A stretch of DNA of 64,000 bases from Paenibacillus macerans. Lineage in GTDB: Bacteria > Bacillota > Bacilli > Paenibacillales > Paenibacillaceae. A program made the position numbers and the translations under genes. How positions within the stretch are numbered: position 1 is the stretch's first letter; every line of letters begins with the position of its first letter. Under the pieces are notes generated by a model. The model saw nothing but the letters and a program-made list of their open reading frames with translations. It searched no databases and was not told where the DNA came from. The stretch covers positions 329,104 through 393,103 of the forward strand of contig NZ_JAMBOE010000002.1 of assembly GCF_023715465.1 (NCBI RefSeq), read 5' to 3'. This document shows positions 53,091-61,568 of this stretch, one piece after another.

Positions 53091-53189
53091 GCTGCCCCGA
53101 TGCATGCGGTTTACAGGTTGGTTCTACCCGCTATCCCCGTGTGGACTTTCCCCCTTGCTTTAAGCGCGGAGAGGAAATGGCCGTCCCAG

Positions 53190-53387
53190 AATAGCGGTAA
53201 TTTATGTCGTTATTTTTTCGTTTTTGCCTCACTCTTACAAAATAGCGGTACTTTTGGGATCTATTTTCCTGCTAACCTTGAATAAAACACCTTTTTTGCC
53301 CCACTCGGCGAGAATAGAGGAAAAAAGTTCCTCTATTTCTCCCGCACTCCTACTTTGGCAAAAATAGCGACCTTTTTTACCGTTATC
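53190..53387. repeat. Dispersed intergenic repeat family A, copy 3
   Basis: About 198 bp, same architecture as the copies at 2579 and 35680. Its third unit AATAGAGGAA...TTCCTCTATT is a perfect 10-bp stem. It lies between the convergent mqnD and radical SAM genes. Confidence 0.82.
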
Positions 53388-53473
53388 GGCGGGCCCAAAC
53401 ATGGGCTGCAGCACCACTTCAAAAAGGAGCCATATCGGCTCCTTTCGTATTTCCCCTTTTCTCTATTAAACTC

Positions 53474-54358
53474 CTAAGCTTCGCCGCCAAAACGCTGGCG
53501 GTAGCCGCATTTCCGGCAAAGTTCCTCGACCGCTACCCGGCGCGAAAAACCTTCGTACAACCGGTTGGCCCGTTCCCCTTCGATAATATCCGAGAACGGT
53601 GTTTTGTACACGTTGCCGAGGTTGATCACTCCTTCGCCATCAAGGCAGCAAGGGATCACCGTACCATCGACCAAAATCCCTGCCTGATTCCGGAGCGCAT
53701 GGCAAAAACCTTTGCCGTCGTCCTCCTGCGCTCTCAAATCCGGCCAGGCGAATTCATGATCCTGATTCAGGTAAATCCGTTCGGCCAATTTGACCCCGCT
53801 GCCGGGTACGACTTTTTCCTCGATGCGGTAATCCAGACCAAACTCTTGTTCAATCATTTCCAAAGTCTCCCGGTTGCGCTTGCGCTGCAAATTCGTCTCA
53901 TTGTCCTTCGTCAAATTCCAGAGCCGGAACGAAATGATCAATTCGGAAGAAGCGACGGCCTCCCGGACGAAAGACAAAATGGAGGACAGGTAACCCTCCC
54001 GGTCCGTGGACCCTTCGTGCCCATCAAAGCTGTGCAGTGAAAAATTCATTTGGCGCAGCGCCGGCTTGCCGAGCAGTTTATGCTTGACCTTTGGAATCAA
54101 CGTGCCGTTGGTCGTGATGTTCACCTGGAATCCTTTTTCATGGCTGATGTCCAGGAGCTGGTCGATTTTGGGATGAAGAAGCGGCTCCCCTTTTACGTGG
54201 AAATAAATATAATCCGTATGAGGTTTAATATCATCCAAAATTTTGCTGAAGTCTTCCGTTTTGATAAACTGCGCATTGCGGTGCGTTGGCGGACAAAAGC
54301 TGCACGCCAAATTGCAAATGCTGGTCGTTTCGATATAAAACTTTTTGAACTTTTTCAT
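53474..54358 (-). CDS. Radical SAM / SPASM-like protein
   Basis: 294 residues. CNLACSFC at residues 15-22 is the CxxxCxxC cluster binding motif. GEPLLHPKIDQLL follows and corresponds to the 'GGE' S-adenosylmethionine region (here KGEPLL). After FCHALRNQAGILVDGTVIPC, the pattern C...CC...CRKCGYR resembles a SPASM-type auxiliary cluster domain. Members modify ribosomal peptides or other substrates. No precursor peptide gene or partner enzyme is near, so the substrate is unknown. The ATG has only a weak ribosome site. It is a single gene with repeats on both sides. Confidence 0.85.
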   Translation of the reverse strand: MKKFKKFYIETTSICNLACSFCPPTHRNAQFIKTEDFSKILDDIKPHTDYIYFHVKGEPLLHPKIDQLLDISHEKGFQVNITTNGTLIPKVKHKLLGKPALRQMNFSLHSFDGHEGSTDREGYLSSILSFVREAVASSELIISFRLWNLTKDNETNLQRKRNRETLEMIEQEFGLDYRIEEKVVPGSGVKLAERIYLNQDHEFAWPDLRAQEDDGKGFCHALRNQAGILVDGTVIPCCLDGEGVINLGNVYKTPFSDIIEGERANRLYEGFSRRVAVEELCRKCGYRQRFGGEA

Positions 54359-54395
54359 GTACTTGAGCCTACTTCGTGTTAGTTTAGTGTTCGGA

Positions 54396-54716
54396 ATTTG
54401 TCTGCACTAGCGTTGCATTTAATCTGACAAGATACATTTTTCAAGCCACACTAGCCTCACAAATATTCTAACGGATGCCACAAGCGCTATTTGTGCCAAA
54501 AACGTTGATTTCAGATTGTAACGGTTGCCACAGCGCTTATTTCGGTTAAATCCGGCTATTTTTGCTTAGATTCAGGCAAATAACGGCGCTTACAACCGTT
54601 AGAAATTAGAAAAGGTCTTTTTTCGGAAAATAGCAGCTGCTACAACCGTTAGAGTTCCGGGTAGATTTTGCGGAAAATCTTGAGCTAAAGTTAATGCAAC
54701 ACTAGTGATTTGTCTG
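54396..54716. mobile_element. MITE-like element with 9-bp target duplication, carrying a family B repeat
   Basis: ATTTGTCTG occurs at 54396-54404 and again at 54708-54716. Between them, CACTAGCGTTGCATTTAA (54405-54422) and TTAATGCAACACTAGTG (54691-54707) form near-perfect terminal inverted repeats, imperfectly continued inwards. The 303-bp element encodes no transposase. Its middle is family B repeat copy 2. A 9-bp duplication suggests past mobility by a transposase supplied in trans. Confidence 0.8.
54469..54659. repeat. Dispersed intergenic repeat family B, copy 2 (191 bp)
   Basis: Same length and layout as 25986-26176: unit TAACGG...GCTATTTG twice, then its reverse complement twice, ending in AACCGTTAGAGTTCCG. 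Here it lies inside the element with 9-bp target duplications, while copy 1 has no such ends. Confidence 0.82.
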
Positions 54717-54810
54717 CCGATTCAAGAGATATTTGATCTTTGCTTGTTTTTATTCTAGCTTAAACGGGGCAAAAGCCCAACAAAAAAATGGCCCGAACCG
54801 CCGAAGTTTA

Positions 54811-55227
54811 TCAGTAAAAGGTCATGTGGCTTTTTTCCGCCCGGTAGTATTCGAGACGATCCGCCAGCGTTCCCGTATGGAATTCAAACAGATGCCCGTC
54901 GGGATCGAGAAAATAAATCGACTTTTTGTCCCGGACATCCCTCTCGCGCCCCGGCAGCACTTCAACCTTCAATTTGCGCAGCTTGTCCAGAAAAACGTCA
55001 AAATCCGCTTCCTCAATCGTAAACGCGATATGCGTGTATGTACGGTTTTCTTGGTCCCGGGCGATGTCCTCTTGGTTCAACGCGATCCACAGCCCGTGCA
55101 AATCGAAATAAGCGAGTTTTCTGCCCTTCACGACCATTTTTGCATCAAATACCTGTTCATAAAAAACGATCGACCGGTCCAGATCGGATACCGAAAAGCA
55201 GAAGTGATTAATCCCTTTGATTTCCAT
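54811..55227 (-). CDS. fosB: FosB-type metallothiol transferase (fosfomycin resistance)
   Basis: 138 residues, the FosB length. It starts [19 protein letters not shown] and contains [31 protein letters not shown] and [15 protein letters not shown], all closely FosB-like. The metal ligands are His8, His66 and Glu115; Cys10 matches the reactive N-terminal Cys position in some FosB proteins. It should add bacillithiol (or cysteine) to fosfomycin in the cytoplasm with a divalent metal. Single gene; the 5' side carries a good GGAGGAG site. A general glyoxalase relative is unlikely given the length and C-terminal motif. Confidence 0.92.
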   Translation of the reverse strand: MEIKGINHFCFSVSDLDRSIVFYEQVFDAKMVVKGRKLAYFDLHGLWIALNQEDIARDQENRTYTHIAFTIEEADFDVFLDKLRKLKVEVLPGRERDVRDKKSIYFLDPDGHLFEFHTGTLADRLEYYRAEKSHMTFY

Positions 55228-55313
55228 ATGTCTCCTCCTTGCAAAAAATCAGGGCAAAGCAATAACGCCTCGCCCTTAATCGACACGAATATGCAACAGA
55301 AACGATGTTCAGA

Positions 55314-56522
55314 CTATGGCTTGGCTTGGGCCGTAATCTGCACGATTTCAAGAATGATCGGCGTCCCCGCCAATATCATATCCTGACCGAGAAAAAGCGT
55401 CAAAGCTGCGGGGGACACTGAGTACAGGCTGCCTTCCTGCATAACGCCGTTTATATACAAATTTGCATATGATTCGCTGCCAACTCCGGAAAATGCGGCC
55501 TGAGTATTTCCCTGGTCATCCGTAAACTCGCTGGCGGGAATGGTAACATCTCCTTGCAAATTGTCAGGAGGAAAATAAAAGTAGCGGAATACGCTGGGCG
55601 TGACCTGAATCGCGCCGCCGGGAGGCCCGGGTGGTCCAGGAGGTCCCTCAGGCCCTTGCGGCCCAGTTTCTCCTATTGGTCCCTGCGGACCTACCGAGCC
55701 CTGGGGGCCCGCCTCTCCCACCGGCCCCTGCGGGCCGACCGCACCCTGGGGGCCTGCTTCTCCCGCTGGTCCCTGCGGACCTACCGGGCCCTGGGGACCC
55801 GCCTCTCCCACCGGTCCCTGCGGGCCTGCTTCTCCCCTCGGCCCCGGCGGACCTGCCAGGCCCTGGGGCCCTGCTTCTCCCGCTGGCCCCTGTGGGCCTT
55901 CCGCACCCGAGGGCCCCGCTGGTCCTTGCGGGCCGGCCGCACCCGAGGGCCCCGCTTTTCCCGTGGGTCCCTGCGGACCCATCGGCCCTGAAGGCCCTGC
56001 TTCTCCTGCCGGTCCTCGCGGACCCGCTGGCCCTGAGGCCCCTGCTTCCCCCCTCGGCCCCGGCGGCCCGGCTTCTCCCATCGGCCCTTGCGGGCCGGCC
56101 AGCCCCGGGTGGCCGGCGTCACCTACTGGCCCCTTCGGGCCTGCCAGCCCCGGCGCACCCGCTTCGCCCCCTGGCCCCCGCGGCCCCACCGAACCCATCG
56201 CACCCCAAGGCCCGGCGGCCCCTTGCGGTCCGGCCGGCCCCGCATTCCCCACAGGACCCGGTCCCGCTGGAGGGCCTGCCGGGCCGCTCGCCCCCGGCGA
56301 GCCGGGGGCGCCGACGCCGCTCCCCGCTCCCGGATGGTTCATTTGCCCGCAGTATTGATTAAGCAGCTGTTCTACTCGCCGCATCCGTTTCCAACAAATG
56401 ACAAGGCGGCTGCGCAATCTCCGGTTTTGCGCACGCAGAGCGCAATATGCGGCCTTCCTCTTTTTGCCGCCTCGCGTACCTTTCCTCCTTTTTTGCCCGG
56501 CAGAACACTTCCCTTTCCCCAT
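55314..56522 (-). CDS. Collagen-like spore-surface protein with DUF4183 C-terminal domain
   Basis: 402 residues from the ATG after GGGAGG; a frame to 56582 is not needed. A basic, Cys-containing N-terminus ([17 protein letters not shown]) and a short helical [17 protein letters not shown] segment precede about 235 residues of Gly-X-Y triplets ([14 protein letters not shown] and similar), rich in Pro and Gln/Glu. The last 95 residues are a DUF4183-type domain ([31 protein letters not shown]). This is the layout of Bacillales exosporium/spore-surface collagen-like proteins (BclA-like), with a trimerising C-terminal head. A second DUF4183 gene lies divergent from it. Confidence 0.88.
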   Translation of the reverse strand: MGKGKCSAGQKRRKGTRGGKKRKAAYCALRAQNRRLRSRLVICWKRMRRVEQLLNQYCGQMNHPGAGSGVGAPGSPGASGPAGPPAGPGPVGNAGPAGPQGAAGPWGAMGSVGPRGPGGEAGAPGLAGPKGPVGDAGHPGLAGPQGPMGEAGPPGPRGEAGASGPAGPRGPAGEAGPSGPMGPQGPTGKAGPSGAAGPQGPAGPSGAEGPQGPAGEAGPQGLAGPPGPRGEAGPQGPVGEAGPQGPVGPQGPAGEAGPQGAVGPQGPVGEAGPQGSVGPQGPIGETGPQGPEGPPGPPGPPGGAIQVTPSVFRYFYFPPDNLQGDVTIPASEFTDDQGNTQAAFSGVGSESYANLYINGVMQEGSLYSVSPAALTLFLGQDMILAGTPIILEIVQITAQAKP

Positions 56523-56742
56523 CTGCCATTCCTCCCACACGGAAATGCTGTACTTTGCCTCGTTATTCGCCCGCATTATCATATGTGCTTCCGTGTAGAG
56601 GCGAAATAGACAAATATCCTTGCCTCGACGCTAAAGAATAAATATTTTCCTATGGAATAACGCCGTTTCTATTGCGAGAATCCGATCATTATATATGATG
56701 TATCGAATCTTTCGATAACATTCTAGATTAGGAGGTAATACC

Positions 56743-57156
56743 ATGCCAGTAGTAAAACCCGTCTTTACCGCCACCGCTTCCGTTCCGGTAGCCACAGGGG
56801 GAGCCGTCACCACGACAGTTACTCCAACCGTCACCCGTTTTTTCGCCACGATTACGGCAGCCATGATCGGAGCCACGGATACGACCATCCCGGCCGGAAG
56901 CTTTGTCGATGATGAGGACGGAACTGTGACCGCTTTGCCCGCCTTGACCGGCAGCGACTTCTTTAACGTGTATGTCAACGGCGTGATTCAGCAGCAGTCG
57001 CTGTCCACGTTGACGACGGCAAGCCTGGTTTTGGCCACGACGGATATCAGCGTAGGCGTTCCCGTTCAATTGGAAGTCAACAGCTTTGGCAATGTCTCGT
57101 CAACGATTACGACGCAGCCTACAATCTCCGCTCCCACGATCACCATCACGTCATAA
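56743..57156 (+). CDS. DUF4183 domain protein
   Basis: 137 residues, ATG after AGGAGG. One DUF4183 domain (TTIPAGSFVDDEDG, FFNVYVNGVIQQQSLSTLTT, VGVPVQLEVNSFG) preceded by a Val/Thr/Ala-rich 30-residue segment and followed by a Thr/Ile tail. It resembles the C-terminal head of the divergent collagen-like protein, so both could assemble on the spore surface. No signal peptide is evident, fitting spore-coat rather than Sec export. Confidence 0.8.
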   Translation: MPVVKPVFTATASVPVATGGAVTTTVTPTVTRFFATITAAMIGATDTTIPAGSFVDDEDGTVTALPALTGSDFFNVYVNGVIQQQSLSTLTTASLVLATTDISVGVPVQLEVNSFGNVSSTITTQPTISAPTITITS

Positions 57157-57229
57157 AGTGATCACGTAAAGCTTACTGACTCTCTGTATTGACTCTCCCC
57201 GTACAATCGACTAAAATGAATCCAATATG

Positions 57230-57309
57230 ATAGGCGATGGAGTTCGCCTGAACCGCTCCTTGAGCTAATGACTCCTACCAGTTCTGCTGGTAGGGGTCTG
57301 TCTATTTTT
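57230..57309 (+). ncRNA. Fluoride riboswitch (crcB motif) with terminator-type expression platform
   Basis: GGCGATGGAGTTCGCC forms the first stem-loop of the crcB motif, then GAACCGCTCC, TGAGCTAATGACTCCT follow in conserved order. ACTCCTACCAG pairs with CTGGTAGGGGT across TTCTG, a terminator-like hairpin (57271-57297) followed by T-rich sequence to 57309. Fluoride binding should stabilise the aptamer and prevent that hairpin. The next genes are two fluC homologues, the classic targets. Confidence 0.88.
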
Positions 57310-57325
57310 AGGAGGCTGATCGCTT

Positions 57326-57715
57326 TTGGATGTAATCGCACTGATCGTTGGCGGATTTTTCGGTTCGCTGCTGCGTTATGGATTAGGGGTTGGGATTCCT
57401 TCTGTAGGATTCTTTCCCCTCTCTACCGTCATCATCAACTTGACCGGCTGTTTGTTCCTCGGATGGTTTTTTACCATCGCGCCGCTGCGGAAAATCCCTT
57501 CCCATCTGCGTCTAGGCCTGGGGACAGGCTTTACCGGAGCATTTACGACCTTCTCCACCTTTTCCGTGCAAACTTTGGACGCACTAAGCTCCAACCACCC
57601 CGGAACGGCAGCCGCTTACGTGCTGGCGAACGTGATTGGCGGCCTGCTCATGGCCGGATTCGGCGTGTGGATCGCCGGAAAGAACCAAAGCAATCAAGGG
57701 GAGGGGCACGCATGA
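57326..57715 (+). CDS. fluC: Fluoride channel subunit FluC/CrcB (first)
   Basis: 129 residues with a TTG start after AGGAGG. Four membrane helices; conserved GGFFGSLLRYGLGV, IINLTGCLFLG and TGFTGAFTTFSTFSV (the phenylalanine box for fluoride). FluC works as a dual-topology or paired dimer exporting fluoride. Two unlike copies in tandem suggest a heterodimer of opposite topology. Its stop overlaps the second gene (ATGA), and the fluoride riboswitch controls the pair. Confidence 0.93.
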   Translation: MDVIALIVGGFFGSLLRYGLGVGIPSVGFFPLSTVIINLTGCLFLGWFFTIAPLRKIPSHLRLGLGTGFTGAFTTFSTFSVQTLDALSSNHPGTAAAYVLANVIGGLLMAGFGVWIAGKNQSNQGEGHA

Positions 57716-58086
57716 TCGGCATCATCGGTGTTGGCGCGGGCGGCATTTTGGGGACGCTGCTGCGGTTTTATCTGGGCAAATGGATATCCGGTAAAATGGG
57801 CAGCGGATTCCCGTACGGGACTTGGCTGATTAACATTAGCGGCTCCTTTCTCCTCGGTCTTTTATCGGCCCTACATAATTATCGCGGGATGCCCGAATGG
57901 AGCTGGCTGATGTTTGGGGTCGGCTTTTGCGGAGCTTACACGACCTTCTCCACGTTCGGATACGAAACGATTGGCCTGATCGGGCAAGGGCGGAAGCAAC
58001 AAGCGATCGTTTACGTAATATCCTCCGTTTTGCTGGGCATTGGGTGTGCCTGGCTGGGATACCACTGTATCCGCCTAAGTCAATAA
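57712..58086 (+). CDS. fluC: Fluoride channel subunit FluC/CrcB (second)
   Basis: 124 residues, ATG overlapping the stop of the first copy. Conserved GGILGTLLRFYLGKW, GTWLINISGSFLLGLL and GFCGAYTTFSTFGYE. It pairs with the preceding subunit in the heterodimeric channel type. Sequence identity to the first copy is moderate, fitting duplicated partners. Confidence 0.93.
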   Translation: MIGIIGVGAGGILGTLLRFYLGKWISGKMGSGFPYGTWLINISGSFLLGLLSALHNYRGMPEWSWLMFGVGFCGAYTTFSTFGYETIGLIGQGRKQQAIVYVISSVLLGIGCAWLGYHCIRLSQ

Positions 58087-58172
58087 GCTGGCAAACTTAC
58101 GGACAGTCAACCTTTTCCGCCGCTGCATATGATAAAGCAAATCCGCGAAAAAGCGAGAAAAGGTGATACCTA

Positions 58173-59267
58173 TTGGCCAGTTTTCGTAAAGCTTATTTGC
58201 TGAAGCGGCGCATTGCCAGACGTTTGCTCAAACGTAAAGGCATCCACGGCGTCGGTGTCGGCCTGCATGATCCCAATCGCCCGAAAAAAGGGGCCGCCAT
58301 CATTGTATATGCCGAAGCCCTTTCTTCCACCGCCCATAAAAAAAGAAAAGTCAAAAAACGGCCAACCGCTGTGCCGCACCAGCTAAAATCCGGATCCGGC
58401 GTGCCGTTTCGCATCGTTCGTTGCCGGCGCTTTTGCAAACACGGTAAATTAGGCGCCCGCTCCAAGCGAACCTTCACCGGCCGTATCCGTCCAGTCATTG
58501 CCGGGTATAGCGTCGGCACTCCCGACGCATCGGGAACCGCCGGACTGATCGTCAGCGATCGTTCAGGTGGCAGACGTATCCTAAGCAACAATCATGTGCT
58601 GGTAAATAACAACACGTCGCGTTACTCCGCCACGCTTCAGCCAGGCGGAGCGGATCGCGGGCGCAGTCCGCAGGACCGGATTGGAAATATGGACCGCTTT
58701 GTTAGGCTCCGCAAAAAAAGCGCCAACTATCTGGATGCCGCCACCTCAAAACCGCTGCGCCGGGGTTTGCTCAAACCGGCCTACGCCGTTTTCGGAGCCG
58801 TCCCGGGGCATGTCGTCACCTATAAAGTCGGGGACCGATTCAAAAAAGTCGGACGCACCACCGGGGTCGTCACCGGCACCGTCGAGTCAATCCATACGGA
58901 CATCCAGGTCGATTACGGCGATTACGGCAACCTCGGCACGATCACCTTCAAGGATCAAAGCGTAATTCGGGGGAAAGGCCCGGTATCGCTGGCAGGCGAC
59001 TCCGGCTCCGTTTGGCTGACCGCACGCGGCAATCAGGCGGCGGCCGTCAATTTTGCCGGTTCCGAAAACGGCCGCCTGTCGATTTCCTATCCGGTGCAAT
59101 GGTTTATGCAGGTGTTCGGAGCGCGAGTGGCCCGTCCCGGCAAATCCGCGCTTCTTCGCGCACAGCGGGGCCGGAAGCTGAACTATCGTTACGTTCGTCC
59201 GCTCACCTCGAAAGTCCTGGGAAGAATTAGCCTGATGAAAGGTCGCGCTCGTTCAACGCGAAAATAA
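58173..59267 (+). CDS. Chymotrypsin-fold serine protease-like protein
   Basis: 364 residues with a TTG start after AAAAGGTGAT. A basic N-terminal region (KRRIARRLLKRKGIHGVGVG) precedes a trypsin-like fold: His141 in ILSNNHVLV, Asp188 in NYLDAA, Ser277 in GDSGS form a plausible catalytic triad. The N-terminal HGVGVGLHDPNRPKKGAAII segment resembles a regulatory strand domain before such protease domains. No Sec signal peptide or membrane segment is seen, which is unexpected for a serine protease and suggests cytoplasmic or spore action, or phage-type function. It follows the fluC pair by about 85 bp and may be read through or have its own promoter. Confidence 0.78.
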   Translation: MASFRKAYLLKRRIARRLLKRKGIHGVGVGLHDPNRPKKGAAIIVYAEALSSTAHKKRKVKKRPTAVPHQLKSGSGVPFRIVRCRRFCKHGKLGARSKRTFTGRIRPVIAGYSVGTPDASGTAGLIVSDRSGGRRILSNNHVLVNNNTSRYSATLQPGGADRGRSPQDRIGNMDRFVRLRKKSANYLDAATSKPLRRGLLKPAYAVFGAVPGHVVTYKVGDRFKKVGRTTGVVTGTVESIHTDIQVDYGDYGNLGTITFKDQSVIRGKGPVSLAGDSGSVWLTARGNQAAAVNFAGSENGRLSISYPVQWFMQVFGARVARPGKSALLRAQRGRKLNYRYVRPLTSKVLGRISLMKGRARSTRK

Positions 59268-59275
59268 TTTCAGGC

Positions 59276-59321
59276 AAAAAAAGCAGCGGTCCATCAGTCT
59301 CAAACCCTGATGAACCGCTGC
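59276..59321 (-). terminator. Terminator for the sigma factor gene
   Basis: On the minus strand GCAGCGGTTCATCAG pairs with CTGATGGACCGCTGC (one mismatch/G-U) across 9 nt and is followed by seven T. It lies just after the sigma gene stop and before the convergent protease gene's end. Confidence 0.85.
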
Positions 59322-59327
59322 TTCGGT

Positions 59328-60221
59328 TTATTCCATAAAATCTTTCAGCCGTTTGCTGCGGCTGGGATGTCTCAATTTACGGAGCGCTTTGGCTTCAATC
59401 TGCCGGATCCGTTCCCGGGTAACGCCGAATTCCTTGCCGACTTCCTCGAGCGTTCTCGTCCGGCCGTCGTCCATGCCGAAGCGCAGCCGAAGCACATTTT
59501 CTTCCCGTTCGGTCAGCGTATCGAGCACCTCTTCCAACTGCTCCTTGAGCAGTTCGTAGGCCGCCGCTTCCGCAGGCGCCGGGGCATCGTGATCTTCAAT
59601 GAAGTCGCCCAGGTTCGAGTCGTTCTCCTCGCCGATCGGCGTTTCCAGCGAAACCGGCTCCTGCGCGATTTTCATAATCTCGCGCACCTTATCCGGCGAA
59701 ATATCCATTTCCTTGGCGATTTCCTCCGGCGTTGGCTCCCGTCCGATTTCTTGCAGCAGCTGCCGGGAAACCCGGATCAATTTGTTGATCGTTTCGACCA
59801 TATGCACCGGAATTCGGATCGTTCTGGCCTGATCGGCGATCGCTCTCGTAATCGCTTGGCGAATCCACCAGGTTGCATAGGTGCTGAACTTGAAGCCTTT
59901 GGAGTAATCGAATTTTTCAACCGCTTTGATTAAACCCATGTTGCCTTCTTGAATCAAATCCAGGAAAACCATGCCGCGCCCGACATACCGCCGGGCTATG
60001 CTGACGACGAGCCGTAAATTCGCTTCAGCCAAACGGCGTTTGGCTTCTTCATCGCCGTTTTCGATCCGCTGTGCAAGTTGGATTTCCTCTTCGGCGGATA
60101 ACAGTGGAACGCGACCGATTTCCTTCAAATACATACGTACCGGGTCATCGATTTTTATTCCTGGCGGCAGCGTCAGGTCGTCGGTAAATTCCGTTTCATT
60201 ATGCTTCAAGTCCTCCGTCAT
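59328..60221 (-). CDS. Primary-type RNA polymerase sigma factor (SigA/RpoD paralogue without region 1.1)
   Basis: 297 residues against about 370 for SigA of Bacillus. It starts directly at region 1.2 ([20 protein letters not shown]). Region 2 ([40 protein letters not shown]), region 3 ([20 protein letters not shown]) and region 4 ([40 protein letters not shown]) are all intact. It lacks the N-terminal acidic region and the dnaG neighbour that usually precedes rpoD. It is thus more likely an extra group 1/2 sigma factor than the main SigA. It should recognise SigA-like promoters under some condition. Confidence 0.88.
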   Translation of the reverse strand: MTEDLKHNETEFTDDLTLPPGIKIDDPVRMYLKEIGRVPLLSAEEEIQLAQRIENGDEEAKRRLAEANLRLVVSIARRYVGRGMVFLDLIQEGNMGLIKAVEKFDYSKGFKFSTYATWWIRQAITRAIADQARTIRIPVHMVETINKLIRVSRQLLQEIGREPTPEEIAKEMDISPDKVREIMKIAQEPVSLETPIGEENDSNLGDFIEDHDAPAPAEAAAYELLKEQLEEVLDTLTEREENVLRLRFGMDDGRTRTLEEVGKEFGVTRERIRQIEAKALRKLRHPSRSKRLKDFME

Positions 60222-60424
60222 TTTCAGACCCCCACCCTAAATAAATAATTGCCAAGTCTTTCTATCTGAGTCGCGCAAATCCATTTGACAAATCATTGAT
60301 ATTATGCTATTATTGAGTAGATTATTGTATGAGGCATTTGTGATTTGGCTATCCGTCATTGTACCATAGAGTGTGAAGTAATACAAGTTTTATTTTAATT
60401 TCATAATTACATAAAGGTAAACAC
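60222..60424. other. Upstream region of the primary-type sigma gene
   Basis: About 200 bp, AT-rich (TTATTGAGTAGATTATTGTATG). It should hold the sigma gene's promoter; TTGTCA and several TA-rich -10 candidates occur on the minus strand, but no pair was convincing. The GGGTGGGGG stretch before the ATG gives a ribosome site. Confidence 0.5.
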
Positions 60425-60456
60425 ACGCTGATCCTTACCGGATCAGCGTTTTTTTG
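60425..60456 (+). terminator. Terminator between the DsbA-like and sigma genes
   Basis: ACGCTGATCC pairs with GGATCAGCGT (10 bp) across 5 nt, with seven T on the plus side. It probably also limits minus-strand transcription from the DsbA-family gene. Confidence 0.8.
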
Positions 60457-60481
60457 GTTCTTTCAATGTATTCATTTCCGG

Positions 60482-61123
60482 TTATGCCTGATCCTCCCAA
60501 GCACGCTGCAGCGCTCCCTGGAAAATTTCCAGCGGCTGAGCTCCGGACACCGCGTATTTGCCGCGCAGCACGACAAACGGGACGCCGCGAATGCCAAGCT
60601 GTCTGGCTTCCCGTTCATCCTCGCGCACCTGATCGGCGTACCGGTTCTGGTCCAATACTTCCCCGGCTTCCTGGCCGTTCAGTCCGGCCTCTTCCGCCAG
60701 CCGGATTAACGTCTCCCGGTCGCCGATATGTAATGAGTCCGTAAAATAAGCGCGATATAATCTTTCCGTCATCTCTTTAGCTTTCCCTTTTTCCCCGGCA
60801 TAATGCGAAAGCTGGTGCGCATCAAACGTATTTGTCGGAATGGCCGTATCAAAATGATAATCGAGCCCCTCGGCCTTGGCTTGAGCCGCCACGTTCTGGT
60901 TCGATTCCTTGGCCTGAAGCAGGCTTAAACCATATTTGACGGCAAGCAGCTCATGGATGCTTGATTCCGTATCCTTTGGAGCTTCCGGATCCAGTTCAAA
61001 GCTGCGGTACACCACTTGGACCTCATCCTTGTGCTCAAAGGCTTCGAGCGCCTTCTCCAGGCGTCTTTTCCCAATATAACAAAACGGGCAGCTAAAATCC
61101 GACCAAACTTCAATCTTCATCAT
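60482..61123 (-). CDS. DsbA-family (FrnE-type) oxidoreductase
   Basis: 213 residues, ATG after GGGAGG. The thioredoxin-like fold shows CPFC at residues 12-15 (EVWSDFSCPFCYIGKRRLEK) and the cis-Pro loop in GIRGVPFVVLRGKYAVSGAQ. The long helical insert (NTFDAHQLSHYAGEKGKAKE) is typical of FrnE/DsbA cytosolic members. No signal peptide, so it acts in the cytoplasm as a disulphide oxidoreductase, often linked to oxidative stress. Confidence 0.9.
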   Translation of the reverse strand: MMKIEVWSDFSCPFCYIGKRRLEKALEAFEHKDEVQVVYRSFELDPEAPKDTESSIHELLAVKYGLSLLQAKESNQNVAAQAKAEGLDYHFDTAIPTNTFDAHQLSHYAGEKGKAKEMTERLYRAYFTDSLHIGDRETLIRLAEEAGLNGQEAGEVLDQNRYADQVREDEREARQLGIRGVPFVVLRGKYAVSGAQPLEIFQGALQRAWEDQA

Positions 61124-61243
61124 TCATTCCTCCCACCAAGAAGCCGTCCGCACCCTCAGGAAGCATGCGGCGCCATAGTCTATACCCCATATTAACCGTC
61201 CGCTCCCGCAGAAGCAATCCATTCCTTGAGGACTAGGACTCGT

Positions 61244-61399
61244 TTAATGGATCAATCCGTAATCCCGGGCCTCTTCTTCCGTCAAAATAAACTGCTCCCG
61301 CTCCCATACCTCATCCTCTTCGGACAATCCGAATTGTTTTCTGATTTTGGCCCAGATTCCCTTCTCGACGGCTTCGCTTTGCGTAATGATAATTTTCAT
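61244..61399 (-). CDS. Small acidic protein (51 aa)
   Basis: 51 residues from the ATG after GGTGGGAG; a frame to 61462 is not needed. MKIIITQSEAVEKGIWAKIR, then KQFGLSEEDEVWEREQFILT and a short tail EEEARDYGLIH. Acidic, mostly helical, no membrane segment. The ordered strand-helix-helix pattern and good ribosome site suggest a real conserved gene of unknown function. Confidence 0.65.
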   Translation of the reverse strand: MKIIITQSEAVEKGIWAKIRKQFGLSEEDEVWEREQFILTEEEARDYGLIH

Positions 61400-61518
61400 T
61401 TCTCCCACCGCCTCCTTACGCTGTAGTTCTTTTTTAAGCGTGCCCCGTTTCGGAATCTTCAACCCGCCGCGAAATGAAACTTCACTCCAAAATCATATGG
61501 TAATTTCAAGCATTTATG

Positions 61519-61550
61519 AAAAAAAGAACACCGGAATTTTAGTTCCGGCG
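61519..61550 (-). terminator. Terminator after the VOC-family gene
   Basis: On the minus strand CGCCGGAA pairs with TTCCGGTG (one G-U) across 6 nt and is followed by TTC and seven T. Confidence 0.8.
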
Positions 61551-61568
61551 CCCCTCTTGAAAGGATTA

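Noticed and set aside
55554..56609. Several Pro/Arg-rich frames over the collagen-like gene
   Set aside because: They mirror the Gly-X-Y codon repeat in other phases; only the minus-strand frame has a head domain and a start site.
59310..59933. 207-codon plus-strand frame over the sigma factor gene
   Set aside because: The sigma regions on the minus strand are complete; no domain is visible on the plus frame.
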